DNA of 64,000 bases from Hemibagrus wyckioides (GCF_019097595.1 NC_080717.1:19366836-19430835), one strand, 5' to 3'; shown: positions 11,291 to 23,560, counted from the first letter of the stretch. A program made the numbers and translations. The notes: generated by a model from the sequence alone, not told the origin.

Positions 11291-12770
11291 GAGAGGGGTT
11301 ATCTCCCCCACAATGCATCATAAATACCAAAAAGTCAATAATACTAAAAAAAAATAACATCAATCACATTTTATTTTCATAAAAATGCACATGTACAGTT
11401 GTAGCAAGTGTTAAACACATTAACATGTTTGTATGGGTGAAATATATGAAAATGACTAGTTTCCATATGCAAAGGCTCAGCCCCAGTTTTTTTTTTCCAC
11501 ATTTACTGGTGAACGATGAGTCAAACGAGCCAGCGAGGTGGGTGGGAAGCTCAGCAGTAGTGATGGGCCTATAAATAATGTTATCAATTCCATCTCCAGT
11601 GGCTCGCTTAATTACTACAACCTTGTGAGCTTAATTATGCACAGATGTTACCAACTCTAAAGCGAAACTTCGAATAATTTCGAAAGTCTTGCGGTAATGA
11701 GTTAAGTAAACCACCTGTCTATAAAGACCATTAAAATAAAGCATATTATGTTGTATAAATGCTTCAAACGCTTAGCAAAACATACATAATGTGCCGAACA
11801 CAATAATAATTCATCTAAAACTCGTTAGTTATACATATGTTTCATTTAGCTTATTAAAAGAGCTAAATTGCATGTGTTCATAACACAATCATCATGTATA
11901 GTCTTTCTGGTGGCACGCAACAACACATCGACTATGAACAATCAAGGCTGCTCTAATTAGATTTGAGTACCCATGGTGATTCCTGCTGACTCTACGATTC
12001 CACCATCAATTAATTAAATGAACAACAGCATTGTGTAATCACTTTTCATACCTACACTATCATTATAAATTACATTCTTCTGCCCAAGATTTGTGCAGAT
12101 TGAATCTCTTGGTTTATTCTAGGTGGAAAATATTGTAATGTGGTAATTAATTAAGGAGTAGGATACAGTAGGTTCCACATTTTAATGTTTAAGCACTTAA
12201 AGTTTCTGCATTTATTGTTCTGCTTTAACCACTATTTTGCTTGTGTGTAGGAAATAAAACACAAGAAAATGATCAACAATGGGTTGATGCAAAGGGAGAT
12301 TAATATTAGCACTCTGACATTGATTATTTTCCAATTACAACAGTTCTTCTTGCACAACATTGTTTTGCAAAAAGTTTTCATTTAGTAATGAACAACACAT
12401 ACTTTTTTATCTAGTTATTTATCGCTGATCTGTGATTAGTTCCTGTTATCACATATGTTATAACAGCTATAAACTAGTCTTTTTTTTTCTTCTTTAAGTT
12501 AAAAAAGTACCAAATCATGTTTCAGAGAAAGTAGAAAGTGCAAAGCCTTTTCCTGTTCAGTCTCCCTGGCTTAGCTTACTGACTGTTACAAAGTGCTGGC
12601 TCTCTGACTTGTTCCATAAATATTAAATAAACATCTTCCTACAGAAAACTGCACCATATAAAGGATTGCGCTTTTTATCATGTCTTTATTATTAGTCTTG
12701 GATTGTATTTCATACTCTGTGAATGAGTTGTTACTATAGAAATGATAACACCTTCTAAATCAATTTGATT
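11291..12770. other. Unique DNA, candidate conserved non-coding stretch
   Basis: No gene is seen. 11560-11720 is compositionally complex and rich in TTAATTA-type homeodomain cores ('GCTTAATTACTAC', 'GCTTAATTATGC'), so it may be a conserved non-coding element. The rest is featureless. Confidence 0.4.
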
Positions 12771-12860
12771 TAGTTTAGTTTACAGTGGACAGTGACAGTG
12801 GAGTTTGTCACAAAGCAGCTTTTCAGAAATATGTTATAGAAAATACTGTAAATAAAGATC
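12771..12860 (-). mobile_element. LINE 3' remnant
   Basis: 'GTTTGTCACAAAGCAGCTTT' followed by 'CAGAAAT' matches the same region in the elements at 23353, 57603 and 62236. Only about 90 bases remain. Confidence 0.45.
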
Positions 12861-15245
12861 TTCTGAATCAGAATTCAACAGCAGTGTGATGAAGACAAAA
12901 TAGTACATTGTCTTAATATGGCTATGCTTAATATGAAATAGAATAATATTTTGTTTTTTGATTCAAAATCATTGCATTTCCCTCTAAGTGATCCTCTAAG
13001 TGCATCGGTATGATATTACAAAAGATTTGCCATGTAATTTACAGGACACAATTTAGCCACTGTATAGAAAACTTATGTACATATGCTAGACATATCAATA
13101 TTGTAAATATTGAAATAATGATTAACAAAGTATCTATCATGCAGACCTACCTTTCAGATCCATCCAAGTTTTCTTCATAGGGAAGTGTTGTAAATATGTT
13201 CTAGTTCCATGCAGGTGGGCTGGGAGTCTGTGCTTGTGTGTCTGTGTCTTGGAGGGGGGCATCATATTTCTCGCGGGTAATGTGGCTGATTGTTCAATCA
13301 CGTCACACGCTTCACTTAGGGAGGCCGGAGAGGCAATCATGTGCATCTGGAGGCAGAAAGATCGATTGGGCAGTGTTTTCTCTCCACTGAGCTCCTACCT
13401 GAGCTATGTCCACCTGACATGTTGGCAGATGTACACTCTGTTCAAAGCAGATGCACTCAAAAAAATGGATTCGTGATTTTATGCATGACCTTCAGACAGT
13501 AAGCTTAGACTAGTGCTCATGGTCACGGTTTGGAAACGAGCACAAAGGGAGAAAACATTTATAGTACGTGATCATCAGGATGAATATTTAGTATTCACAA
13601 CAGATGCAAAAATAAAAAAAAGGTTCCACTGCATTATAAGGTGTTGTTTACAACTGACTAATGGTCATGGGAAAAAAAAGTAGTGTGTTAAAAGACCTCA
13701 CAGATCTCATTCCTTTCCAGCTAATCCCACACAGGCAAAATACAATTTACTGACTTGGAAGGGTACATATGAATATCAGTATCCAGCAGTGAGATAGCTT
13801 TATCAAACCTTCTCTTTGCGTGTTTATATAATATTGTGGACTAGGAATGTTTTGCACCGCTTCAGAAACCTCATTTAATATGCATTACAAGGCCTCTGGT
13901 TCATGCCAAAGGCAAAAATAAACACACACACACACAAAAAACCAGCTTCTGTTTGTATGTCCTCAGCCCTAATCTAATGATCGTGGCCATCTCATAGGAG
14001 AATAGCCAAGAGGCATTTACATAACAGAAAGACCAGTAAATGCTCAAAGTGTCCAAGTTATATTCTTGTAAGGGATACGACTATCTGACAAAGAAAAATG
14101 ACCGGTGCTTCAGTAGAGTGGCAGCACTTGACTCAACAACTTTGATTCCTTTCCATCCCTTGCAGAATTCACTTTCATAGCGGGTGTACTAGTGCATAAA
14201 GGCTTCCCCAGTGGAGACATGACAGCCTCAGATGCCAAAAAAATCCATCTTCCAATGCAATTTAGCACACCCGGAGTAGGGAAGATGGGAAAATTATACA
14301 GGACTTCAGCTTGCACTTTCACAGGTAGCCGTGGAGACCCTGTAGACACATTTGAAATAATGGCAGGTTGCAGGAAGAGAAGTCAAAGTTGGTCAGTGTA
14401 AAATAAAATTCCAAGCCCCTCTGAACCCTTTTTATCCAGGCTCACTGAAAAAGAATCACCTTTAAAACTCTCTATCTAAAATGAATGACGTTCACTAAAT
14501 CAATACTCTTACAGCAATATTCAACAATACCAGTGCAGGAGAAATACTGACTACAGTAAAACCAAACATGCCAGCTTTCGGTTTTCAGCTGAAATAAAGA
14601 AAAAAATTTTATAGCGCACTGACAGTACAACAGTTATATGAATGAAAACATTCTTCACCTTTCTCTAGAGTGGTGATTCTCGTGCTTTTAGCTCTCAGAC
14701 TCCCAATTATAATTTCCGGGTCTGAGATTCTCTCTGAATCTTACTACAACAGCTATGATGATTCAGCACAAAAGTCAAGGTAATCTATCATCATTTGGTT
14801 CAAAGATTCTCTTATAGTAGCCTTCACTGGTGGTTTCATTTGGGCCATTTGACTTCATCTGAACTATTGTTCTTCAGCTGTCAAGAATGTTTTTCTTAAA
14901 ACTGTAACATGTATACAATCAGCTCAATTCAGGTAGTGCTTCAGGGCTGCAAGGGGAGCTAAATGGCTTCTGAGAGTTCTCATGGCATTTTAGCTGAAGT
15001 GAGTGTTAGACATTATGCAGAGGCTGATTTAAAGCCATGTCTTATTTAGATGCTACTATCTTAAACAAAACTGGGTATCGACTATAACACTTTTTTTGAT
15101 TGTTCCATAACTGTCATCAACCAGTCTAATAATTAATAATATTTTAAACAGTATTTGAGCACCTATTTGTCTAACCACCCTTTGATGATGCTCATCAAGC
15201 AGATTTTTTTTACCTTATTTATTTATTAATTTATTTATTTGTAAT
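12861..15245. other. Mostly unique DNA
   Basis: No gene is seen. 13137-13480 is relatively GC-rich and complex and is open in two antiparallel frames (69 and 80 codons) without recognisable motifs; it may be conserved non-coding DNA. 14110-14400 is a similar patch. A short (CA)n lies at about 13921-13935. Confidence 0.45.
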
Positions 15246-15429
<184 letters not shown>

Positions 15430-15901
15430 TTTATTCAAAGTACCATTCAAAAGTTTGGGATCGCTTGAAAATTTCTGTGTTTTCCAGTTGTGCACCAGGC
15501 CTCCCACTCCTTTTTCACTTCTGGTCCCACTCCAGTTTGTGTTGTTCTATAAAGGCAGTAGTTCACAGCATGGTAAAATAAATTCTTACCATGAAAAGAA
15601 AGAAAGTTCTTTCTTTCTGGCTATTTTGAGCCTGTAAACAAAACTACAACTCCTAATGTTCCAGACACTAAACTAAATGAAAGAAGGCCACTTTTATTGC
15701 TCCCTTAACCAGTACAAAAGTTTTCAGCTGTACTAGGACAATTGTAAAAGGCTTTTCTATAATCAATTAGCCTTATAAAATGATTAACTTGGATTAGCAA
15801 ACATAACTTAAGGTTAAAAAGAGGACTGATAGTTCCTAATAATAGGCTTAAGGTAGATCTTAAAAAAATGATTAAATTTATGTTTTTGAAAGAGACAAAA
15901 G

Positions 15902-15984
<83 letters not shown>

Positions 15985-16279
15985 CAAAATCCTAATGTTC
16001 TAAATCAAATTTTCTATTTGTCTCTGAAGTTTTGGGTCCAGTTTGTTAATACAGTGTGTTTTAGTAAAGGAAAAAGGCAATGTGAAGGATAAAAGCTTTT
16101 CAAAATGCTTTTTCATCTGGGCTCTGTGTCTGTCTGTCTGGCATCTTTCTGCCTAACAGCCTAGCCAATATGGACTGACTCATCTTCACTCACTAAAACA
16201 TACTATATGAACAAACTGGACCCCGAATAACTCAGACAAACAGAAAATCAGATTTATAAAATTGATTTATTTTTCTTTA
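15430..16279. other. Unique DNA around a TA array
   Basis: No gene is seen. Contains the (TA)n tract listed separately. Confidence 0.5.
15905..15981. repeat. (TA)n microsatellite
   Basis: About 38 uninterrupted TA dinucleotides. Confidence 0.95.
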
Positions 16280-16438
16280 TTCAAAACCACAAAGAAAACA
16301 GGAGGAAAACCAGAGTACCCAGAGAAAACCCCTGAAGCACATGTAAACTCCCTGCACACAGGGTAGAAGCAAGCACTGAACCCTCAACCCTGGAGAGATG
16401 AAGCAAAGGTGCTAATCTCTAAGCCACCATGCTACAGA
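16280..16438 (-). mobile_element. SINE head fragment, minus strand
   Basis: Contains 'AGGAGGAAAACCAGAGTACC', 'CCCCTGAAGCACATG' and the head 'GCTAATCTCTAAGCCACCAT'. This is the 5' half of the SINE type at 9896-10205; the tail is absent. Confidence 0.6.
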
Positions 16439-16439
16439 G

Positions 16440-17764
16440 TGCAATCTTTAAAATGTCTGGGATGTGTATGAAGAAATGAGCTTCATGAAAAGAATGAAAA
16501 TCTTTATTTAGTCCCACCCTGTTACTTAACACACTGATTGCTCATTATTGCTCATCATTGCTAATATTGCTTCCATACAAAAATTATGAATTCGACCTTT
16601 TAAAGTTTTAGCTCTTATTAAGTGATTTCAGATTCTTCTTTCCCACAAGCATGTGTGCTCCCTTTCCTGAACAATTCTGCACGAATGAAACAGTCTAGAG
16701 AGTAGTTCATTGCATGTGTTTGTAATATTGTCTGTGTGCAGAAGGGAAGTGTTTAAAAAGCATCTGTGTGAAACAGACCTGTAATGTGCAAAAAGTGCTC
16801 ATGTCGCTGTGAGAAATGGGCAACCATGCTGTCAACATTTCAAAAGCCAAATGCTTGTCTGACAGCTCTGTGCTAATTTCTAGGTTTGAACTTGACACAC
16901 CCGGCCACGAGTAACAGAGTGTCAGAAATGATTAATGTTTGGCAAATGAAAGAATGTAAAAAGAAAATCGAATACCCCTTTTTTTCCTCAGCATCAAATA
17001 AACAAAAACATTAATTGACTCCAACAAATAGATGACAGTGATGCCCGTGATAGTTTAAGGATAAGAATAACTCCACAAATGAACACTGCTATTTATCCTA
17101 GACCCCATTTATAACCTGCATTAACATGTGATGACTAGCTGGATATTAATATGTGAAAAGTAAATTAACCGATCGCGCCATTGCTTTTACACCTGATTTT
17201 AGGTGTCCTAATTGTCTGCATTTGGTGCACATTGTGATCTCATCTCTTTTCACCCATGCAATATGCAAATCAGCTAGCTAGGTAGCGTGTGGGAAGTCAG
17301 CCAGCTGTCAACAAGGCACGAGTCAGATTGCCAAAGATTATTTTGCTATTATTTTTTTACTATGCTGATGAAGTGTTTGTTAGAAGGCAACATTTGCTTT
17401 AAAACCAAGTTACAATAGGACATGTGACATCTTTTTTTAAATTGAATTTTCTTTTTTTTGGAGTAAGTTGCTGTTATTTTCTTTGGGTATGTACCATGTC
17501 TACAAGAAGCCCTGATTGTTAAGGTGGAATAACCTATGTTCAGATTAAAATAAATCCAATTTCAAGTTTATTTATTCACTCTGATTGTATTTTTGTGACA
17601 AAAAAGAGCTGAAAATGAAATACTCTCTTAAGTTTCAGCGTTACGGTATGAAAAACAAATCTTGATAAATCCTGTGAAGCTGTTTTGGTCATGAGCAGCT
17701 GATTACACACAATGGAGGTTCATCTACAGGAGCAGAAGTAGGCACATTCAAACTTTATAGTATA
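16440..17764. other. Unique DNA, possible regulatory island near 17.04-17.30 kb
   Basis: No gene is seen. 17040-17300 is complex sequence containing a perfect octamer ATGCAAAT (17263-17270) and clustered CAGCTG/GCTAGC-type palindromic motifs. Conservation cannot be judged here. Confidence 0.4.
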
Positions 17765-18198
17765 TACTAAATGGCTAAAAGATTGTGGACAACATACAAT
17801 GTACATGTCCTTGGTGAACATCCCAGTCCAGTACTCCTCTCCTCCATTGCTGTTATTATAATCTCCAGTCTTCTGGGAAGGCTTTTTTGCACTAGATTTT
17901 ATAAAATAAACTATGAGGATTCAGCCACAAGATCAGTAGTGACACTGATGTCAGGAGTCCTGGCAGTTAACTGGTGTTCCAGTTCATTCTAAAAGAATTC
18001 AGTGAGGTTGAGGTTAGGGCTCTGTGAAGGACGCTCAAGTTCTTCTGCTTCAAGCTTGGCAAAATTTGTCTTTATGGAGCTCACTTTGTGCACAGGAGCA
18101 TTGTCATGCTGGAACAGGTCTGGGGCTCTCGGTTTTAGGGAAATGAAGCTGTAATTTTGCAGGTCACAAAGACATCCTATGCAAACTTTGTGGCAACA

Positions 18199-18200
18199 TA
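18199..18200. other. TA target-site duplication, left
   Basis: TA immediately outside the left inverted repeat, matched by TA at 19452-19453. A TA duplication is the signature of Tc1/mariner insertion. Confidence 0.9.
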
Positions 18201-18229
18201 CACTATATTGCCAAAAGTATTCGCTCACC
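18201..18229 (+). repeat. Left terminal inverted repeat
   Basis: 29 bases identical to the reverse complement of 19423-19451. It begins CACTATATTG and ends GCTCACC. Confidence 0.95.
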
Positions 18230-18334
18230 CATCCAAATAATCAGAATCAGGTGTTCCAATCACTTCCATGGCCACAGGTGTATAAAATCAAGCACCTAGG
18301 CATGCAGACTGTTTTTACAAACATTTGTGAAAGA

Positions 18335-19369
18335 ATGGGTCGCTCTCAGGAGCTCAGTGAATTCCAGCGTGGAACTGTGATAGGATGCCACCTGTGCAAC
18401 AAATCCAGTCGTGAAATTTCCTCACTCCTAAATATTCCACAGTCAACTGTCAGCTGTATTATAAGAACGTGGAAGTGTTTGGGAACGACAGCAACTCAGC
18501 CACGAAGTGGTAGGCCACGTAAACTGACGGAGCGGGGTCAGCGGATGCTGAGGCGCATAGTGTGAAGAGGTCGCCAACTTTCTGCAGAGTCAATCGCTAC
18601 AGACCTCCAAACTTCATGTGGCCTTCAGATTAGCTCAAGAACAGTGCGCAGAGAGCTTCATGGAATGGGTTTCCATGGCCGAGCAGCTGCATCCAAGCCA
18701 TACATCACCAAGTGCAATGCAAAGCGTCGGATGCAGTGGTGTAAAGCACGCCGCCACTGGACTCTAGAGCAGTGGAGACGCGTTCTCTGGAGTGACGAAT
18801 CGCGCTTCTCCATCTGGCAATCTGATGGACGAGTCTGGGTTTGGCGGTTGCCAGGAGAACGGTACTTGTCTGACTGCATTGTGCCAAGTGTAAAGTTTGG
18901 TGGAGGGGGGATTATGGTGTGGAGTTGTTTTTCAGGAGCTGGGATTGGCCCCTTAGTTCCAGTGAAAGGAACTCTGAATGCTTCAGCATACCAAGACATT
19001 TTGGACAATTCCATGCTCCCAACTTTGTGGGAACAGTTTGGAGCTGGCCCCTTCCTCTTCCAACATGACTGTGCACCAGTGCACAAAGCAAGGTCCATAA
19101 AGACATGGATGACAGAGTCTGGTGTGGATGAACTTGACTGGCCTGCACAGAGTCCTGACCTCAACCCGATAGAACACCTTTGGGATGAATTAGAGCGGAG
19201 ACTGAGAGCCAGGCCTTCTCATCCAACATCAGTGTGTGACCTCACAAATGCGCTTATGGAAGAATGGTCAAAAATTCCCATAAACACACTCCTAAACCTT
19301 GTGGACAGCCTTCCCAGAAGAGTTGAAGCTGTTATTATAGCTGCAATGGGTGGACCGACGTCATATTGA
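18335..19369 (+). pseudogene. Tc1-like transposase with one premature stop
   Basis: The transposase cuts and joins DNA at the element ends. The frame opens at an ATG (18335) with MGRSQELSEFQRG and runs 344 codons to TGA at 19367-19369, the usual length for Tc1-like transposases. An N-terminal helix-turn-helix (residues ~10-50) is followed by a GRPR motif at residues 59-62. The catalytic triad is present: D154 in WSDESRF, D245 in FQHDCAPVH, and E280 in [10 protein letters not shown] with exactly 34 residues between D245 and E280 (D34E). The only break seen is TGA at codon 77 (18563-18565). It lies before RGRQLS, where relatives usually have Arg, so CGA-to-TGA by CpG decay is likely. Without readthrough, the product would be a 76-residue DNA-binding fragment. 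Antisense open frames here are shadows. Confidence 0.92.
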
Positions 19370-19422
19370 ACCCTATGGATTAGGAATGGGATGTCACTTA
19401 AGTTCATATGCGAGTTAAGGCA

Positions 19423-19451
19423 GGTGAGCGAATACTTTTGGCAATATAGTG
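19423..19451 (-). repeat. Right terminal inverted repeat
   Basis: 29 bases, exact reverse complement of the left repeat; TA follows at 19452-19453. Confidence 0.95.
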
Positions 19452-19491
19452 TATTAGGGAAATTTGTCCACATACTTTTGACCACATAGTA

Positions 19492-21890
19492 ATAAGTTAC
19501 CCATGTAAGTAAAGGAATACTTTAACTTAAAATCTGTTGAAGTGCCGGATGTAGAGAGAAAGGAATACTTGCTTATGATCATTTGCAAGAAAATAGTTTA
19601 GCGAACAGTTTTTGTTAGTTACACAGTTATTGATAACTTTCAATAGCATCTTTCAAGATGAAGTAACATGGCTACACTATGATACTATTTCTAAAAATTT
19701 ATGGCTTACCTCATGGTAGAAAAACTGCCTTACCAAAATATACACAACTTACTGTTGTTTCGGTTATTACCCTATTGTACTAAAATGCCTGAAAGCAGTT
19801 GAATGCCCTGCCCATATTTCTTCTATACACATTCACAGTCACTGCATTTATGAGTTCACATCATCTCTTCTCGTGAGTGCTTCTGTAAACTAGCCAAGTG
19901 CTGGGTGGAAGTGCACACTTTTAAAAAGTGCAATGCAGGAAAATTGCCAAATTACGACATAAATGAAGCAGCAATCAAGTTGTGGCAGCACACAGTCTTA
20001 ATTAGGAACCTTTTGTTTAAAAAAAGAAAAAAAAGAAACACTAGCAAACAAAATATGAATTATCGCCGCCCCTAATTGCAAGTTACAAATTCTGTGCAGA
20101 TCCCCCTTTGTAATAATGCATCTTAAATCCCTAAAATCTAGTTATATCCAACAAAAAAAATTTAGTGAACTGATGAAACTGCTAATTTACATGAGTGTCT
20201 GTGTATGATGATGTCAAGGGCATGTTCCTAGTTTCTGAGACAGGCTGTAAAGCAAAATCTTTTCTTCCACAGAGGCGGAGTTTTAGGCTTGATTTCTTAT
20301 CCACCCCAACAATGAAAGCAATCTTTTTATATCCAAGAACATGCATTTCATTTTTGTATAGAATACAAATCTTAAATATGTGATTTGTTGAAGAATTCTG
20401 TAGTGATTGCGTTGTTAGGCTGTACACAAAACAATGTCATTTTCCTCATAGGTGGCCAATTTAAGCAAACATCCAATAGACTGACACCCAGAGAGGAAGA
20501 TATACTCTAATTTTTCTTTCCCTGACAGTGGCACAAAAAAGCACCCCATGTCTAAAACTGCTCTGAGAATGGAGACAGATAAATATACCATAACAGATTT
20601 CTTGGAGATCCTGATAGCTTTTCAGGAATATGATATGCTTCACCTGTGTTCACAGCATGCCACCAAATATAGTTACAAGAAAAGTACTGAATAAAGGTGT
20701 AAGCGCAAAAATGATATAGGTATGATATATGCTGTATTTTATTCCTGTTCTTATTAGTAACTATAACTGCAACAATTCTTTAATATATTGCTGTATAATT
20801 AGGAAAAGCATTTAAAGCTACAACAGTAACCAAGAGCTGTATATGACGTAGAACGGATGTGTCTGAGGAGGAGGAAGTGATTCATTTTTTTGGATGAGTT
20901 AATTTGTAGCATGGGGGAAACAGAGAGAGGGGAATAACAAGTTAGCAAAGTAGTTTTAAAAATAGAGACTATAAGCTCATGAAAGTGGAGATGTCACAAG
21001 AAGATTCCGGTGTCTGTCTCATCTTGTTTTGTTCTTCATTCCAACAAAAAGCCACAAATACCACCAAATGCCAAAAAACAAGGAATTCATTTTCGTCATT
21101 GTTGGAAAGCATAACTTTATACAAAAGGACATGTTATATATGCAATAAAAATATTCATTAATACTTCTGAATATCAAGAAATATGTCTTATTCATGATAA
21201 TGGATATAATTTTTGATAAGTTGTTGATTTTTAAGTATTATACACACTCTTATAGGATAGTGAGATTATTGTACATGAGTATAACCCTGAATATGGCCCT
21301 AAATTATCAAGGTCATAAATACCATGGATTCAACAGTTTATGAATTCATAAAAACCTAAATTTTGACAAGTTAATGCTTAGCTTTCCGGTAGATAACATT
21401 ATATCCCTTTTTTTAAACTATAAGTAGATTCATTTGGTTAGAATATTCAAGCCTTTTTTTTATTTCAGCGCCCTAAAACAAACCTTATAATTTCAAACAT
21501 ATATAAGACATCATGTGACAGCTTTCCTGAATTAATTTTTTTTTTTGGATATCTTGTGACATCATGTGTCTGCATTTGTTCTGGATATCAACAGCCAATT
21601 TCTAAAACATATTACTATGGTTCAAATGAATTTTACACATTGACACTTTTAGTTCTCACTGTTAGAGGTCATGTACTGAATATGTCTGTCAAAAATCTAT
21701 AAATGATGCCACTGGGGAGGCCACCATCACTTTTGTGAAGAAAGATCTTCCTAAATTTGAACCTTTTACACTACGAACTATAATTCCTAATTGACATGAC
21801 AATGTAAGATTATGGGGGGTAAATATTGTGTGCATTCCATACTGCCATACTGTAAAGGCAAGTTTTGTTACTACATAGTTTCTGAGAGTT
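19492..21890. other. Unique AT-rich DNA
   Basis: No gene is seen. Two antiparallel ~60-80 codon open frames near 20182-20427 have no recognisable motifs. Confidence 0.5.
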
Positions 21891-22660
21891 GACTCAGTTT
21901 AGACATAACACTGAGTCAGCTCAGACATAACATTGAGTCAGCTCAGACATAACATTAAGTCAGTTTAGACATAACACTGAGTCAGCTCAGACATAACATT
22001 AAGTCAGTTTAGACATAACACTGAGTCAGCTCAGACATAACACTGAGTCAGCTCAGACATAACATTGAGTCAACTCAGACATAACATTAAGTCAGTTTAG
22101 ACATAACACTGAGTCAGCTCAGACATAACACTGAGTCAGCTCAGACATAACATTGAGTCAGCTCAGACATAACATTGAGTCAGCTCAGACATAACATTGA
22201 GTCAACTCAGACATAACATTAAGTCAGTTTAGACATAACACTGAGTCAGCTCAGACATAACATTGAGTCAGCTCAGACATAACATTGAGTTAGCTCAGAC
22301 ATAACATTGAGTCAGCTCAGACATAACATTAAGTCAGTTTAGACATAACACTGAGTCAGCTCAGACATAACATTAAGTCAGTTTAGACATAACACTGAGT
22401 CAGCTCAGACATAACACTGAGTCAGCTCAGACATAACATTGAGTCAGCTCAGACATAACATTGAGTCAGCTCAGACATAACATTGAGTCAGCTCAGACAT
22501 AACATTAAGTCAGTTTAGACATAACACTGAGTCAGCTCAGACATAACATTAAGTCAATTTAGACATAACATTGAGTCAGCTCAGACATAACATTAAGTCA
22601 GTTTAGACATAACATTGAATAAACTCAGACATAATATTGAATAATCTCAGACATAACACA
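21891..22660. repeat. 22-bp minisatellite, 35 units, AP-1-like core
   Basis: Thirty-five consecutive 22-bp units fill the interval exactly, with no indels. Two main unit types occur: a 'G' type starting GAGTCAGCTC and ending ACATT or ACACT, and an 'A' type starting AAGTCAGTTT and mostly ending ACACT. Because units end in T, each G-type junction makes TGAGTCA, the AP-1/bZIP heptamer (22 perfect copies), and the first unit makes TGACTCA. A-type junctions (TAAGTCA) break it. The last two units are degenerate (GAATAAACTC, GAATAATCTC). No open frame spans it. Confidence 0.97.
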
Positions 22661-23352
22661 CATAAGAGGTTTCTGGGTGTTGTTCTCTTTTCTGTGCAGT
22701 TTGATTTGTTTGTTTTCTATCTTACTTATTCTAGCCTGTGTAACCTGTGAATGAAAACTAGAAAGAAATGTCTAATAGAAAAGATCACTATTTTCCTTCT
22801 TGTGAAATACACAGATAACAATGTAAATAATGTGGTTTGTTGATATCTGGCTCAAAATACAAAGGGGCAACTTGAGCAACAAAGACCTACATCATACACA
22901 GACAAACCAATTGTATCTATGCAAATGCACACCTGAGAAATAATATATGGACCTATTTGCGTATAACTCGATGTTAGCGATGCTCATCTGTTTTATGATT
23001 CATCTTCATTGGCAGCAACACTGAAATGTCATCTGGATCCCACGTATTACCATACCAGTTGTTCTGATTTCAATATCTGTCAAACAACTTGATCAAAACA
23101 CAAACAACTTGCTGTACGGCATTAACCAATTAAACACTACACAGGAGTGCTACCTTTTCCAGAACCAAGATGATTAACAAAGAAATGTACAGAAGAAAAA
23201 TGAGAGGATAAAATAACCATTATTTAGAGGAAAGGAGCAGAAGGTCATGTAGCATGAAAACTTGTGAATGAAAAATGGCTGTTTTTTTGTACTTTTTTTA
23301 ATGGTCAGTCTTTAAGGACATAGAACTCCTTCTTATGATATGACTTATTTCA
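22661..23352. other. Unique DNA
   Basis: Nothing recognisable. Confidence 0.5.
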
Positions 23353-23560
23353 ATTGAATTCATATTATTTGTATCACACTTTTATTAGTGGAATTTTTTA
23401 CAAAGCAGCTTTCAAAAAATCTGGATATGGGTTAAGATTTAGAGACCCACTGAGCAAACCAGAGGCAACAGTAAGACACAAGGAAGAAACCTTGAGGAAC
23501 CAGGCTCAAAATGGAGCTTGTCCTCTTCTGGGTGACACAGGACAGTGTGAGTAAGAGTCA
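23353..23560 (-). mobile_element. LINE 3' end remnant
   Basis: 'CAATTGAATTCATATTATTT', 'ACAAAGCAGCTTTC' and 'GAAGAAACCTTGAGGAACC' with 'CAGGCTCAAAATGGAGC' follow the order seen at 57603-57905. On the minus strand this is a non-LTR 3' end with a TTGAAT-type tail. The 66-codon open frame here is repeat-derived. Confidence 0.55.

Larger units (their letters stand above)
18201..19451 (+). mobile_element. Tc1-like transposon, 1251 bp, near-complete and young
   Basis: The element is bounded by perfect 29-bp terminal inverted repeats starting CACTATATTGCC and by TA target duplications. It carries one transposase reading frame in a single phase with one premature stop. Length, ends and gene order are those of a full Tc1-like element. 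The perfect ends and unshifted frame indicate recent insertion compared with the worn copies elsewhere in the window. Transposition in this superfamily is cut-and-paste into TA. This copy could be mobilised in trans by an active relative, since both ends are intact; that is inference. Confidence 0.95.
17767..19489 (-). mobile_element. Old Tc1-like element, internally deleted, split by a later insertion
   Basis: The termini match as diverged inverted repeats: left 'CTAAATGGCTAAAAG...TGTGGAC', right '...GTCCACATACTTTTGACCACATAG'. TA lies on both sides (17765-17766, 19490-19491). Without the 1.25-kb insert the element is about 470 bp, against roughly 1.2-1.6 kb for full-length relatives, so it is an internally deleted copy. 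It keeps the C-terminal half of a minus-strand transposase (about 17825-18125): FQHDNAPVHK is followed after 34 residues by the expected catalytic E, then stops. The nesting shows it predates the insert. Confidence 0.8.

Noticed and set aside
18658..19164. 168-codon antisense open frame
   Set aside because: Shadow of the Tc1-like transposase on the other strand.
21891..22660. CRISPR-like array of direct repeats
   Set aside because: Units are contiguous with no unique spacers, and the setting is a vertebrate genome; it is a minisatellite.
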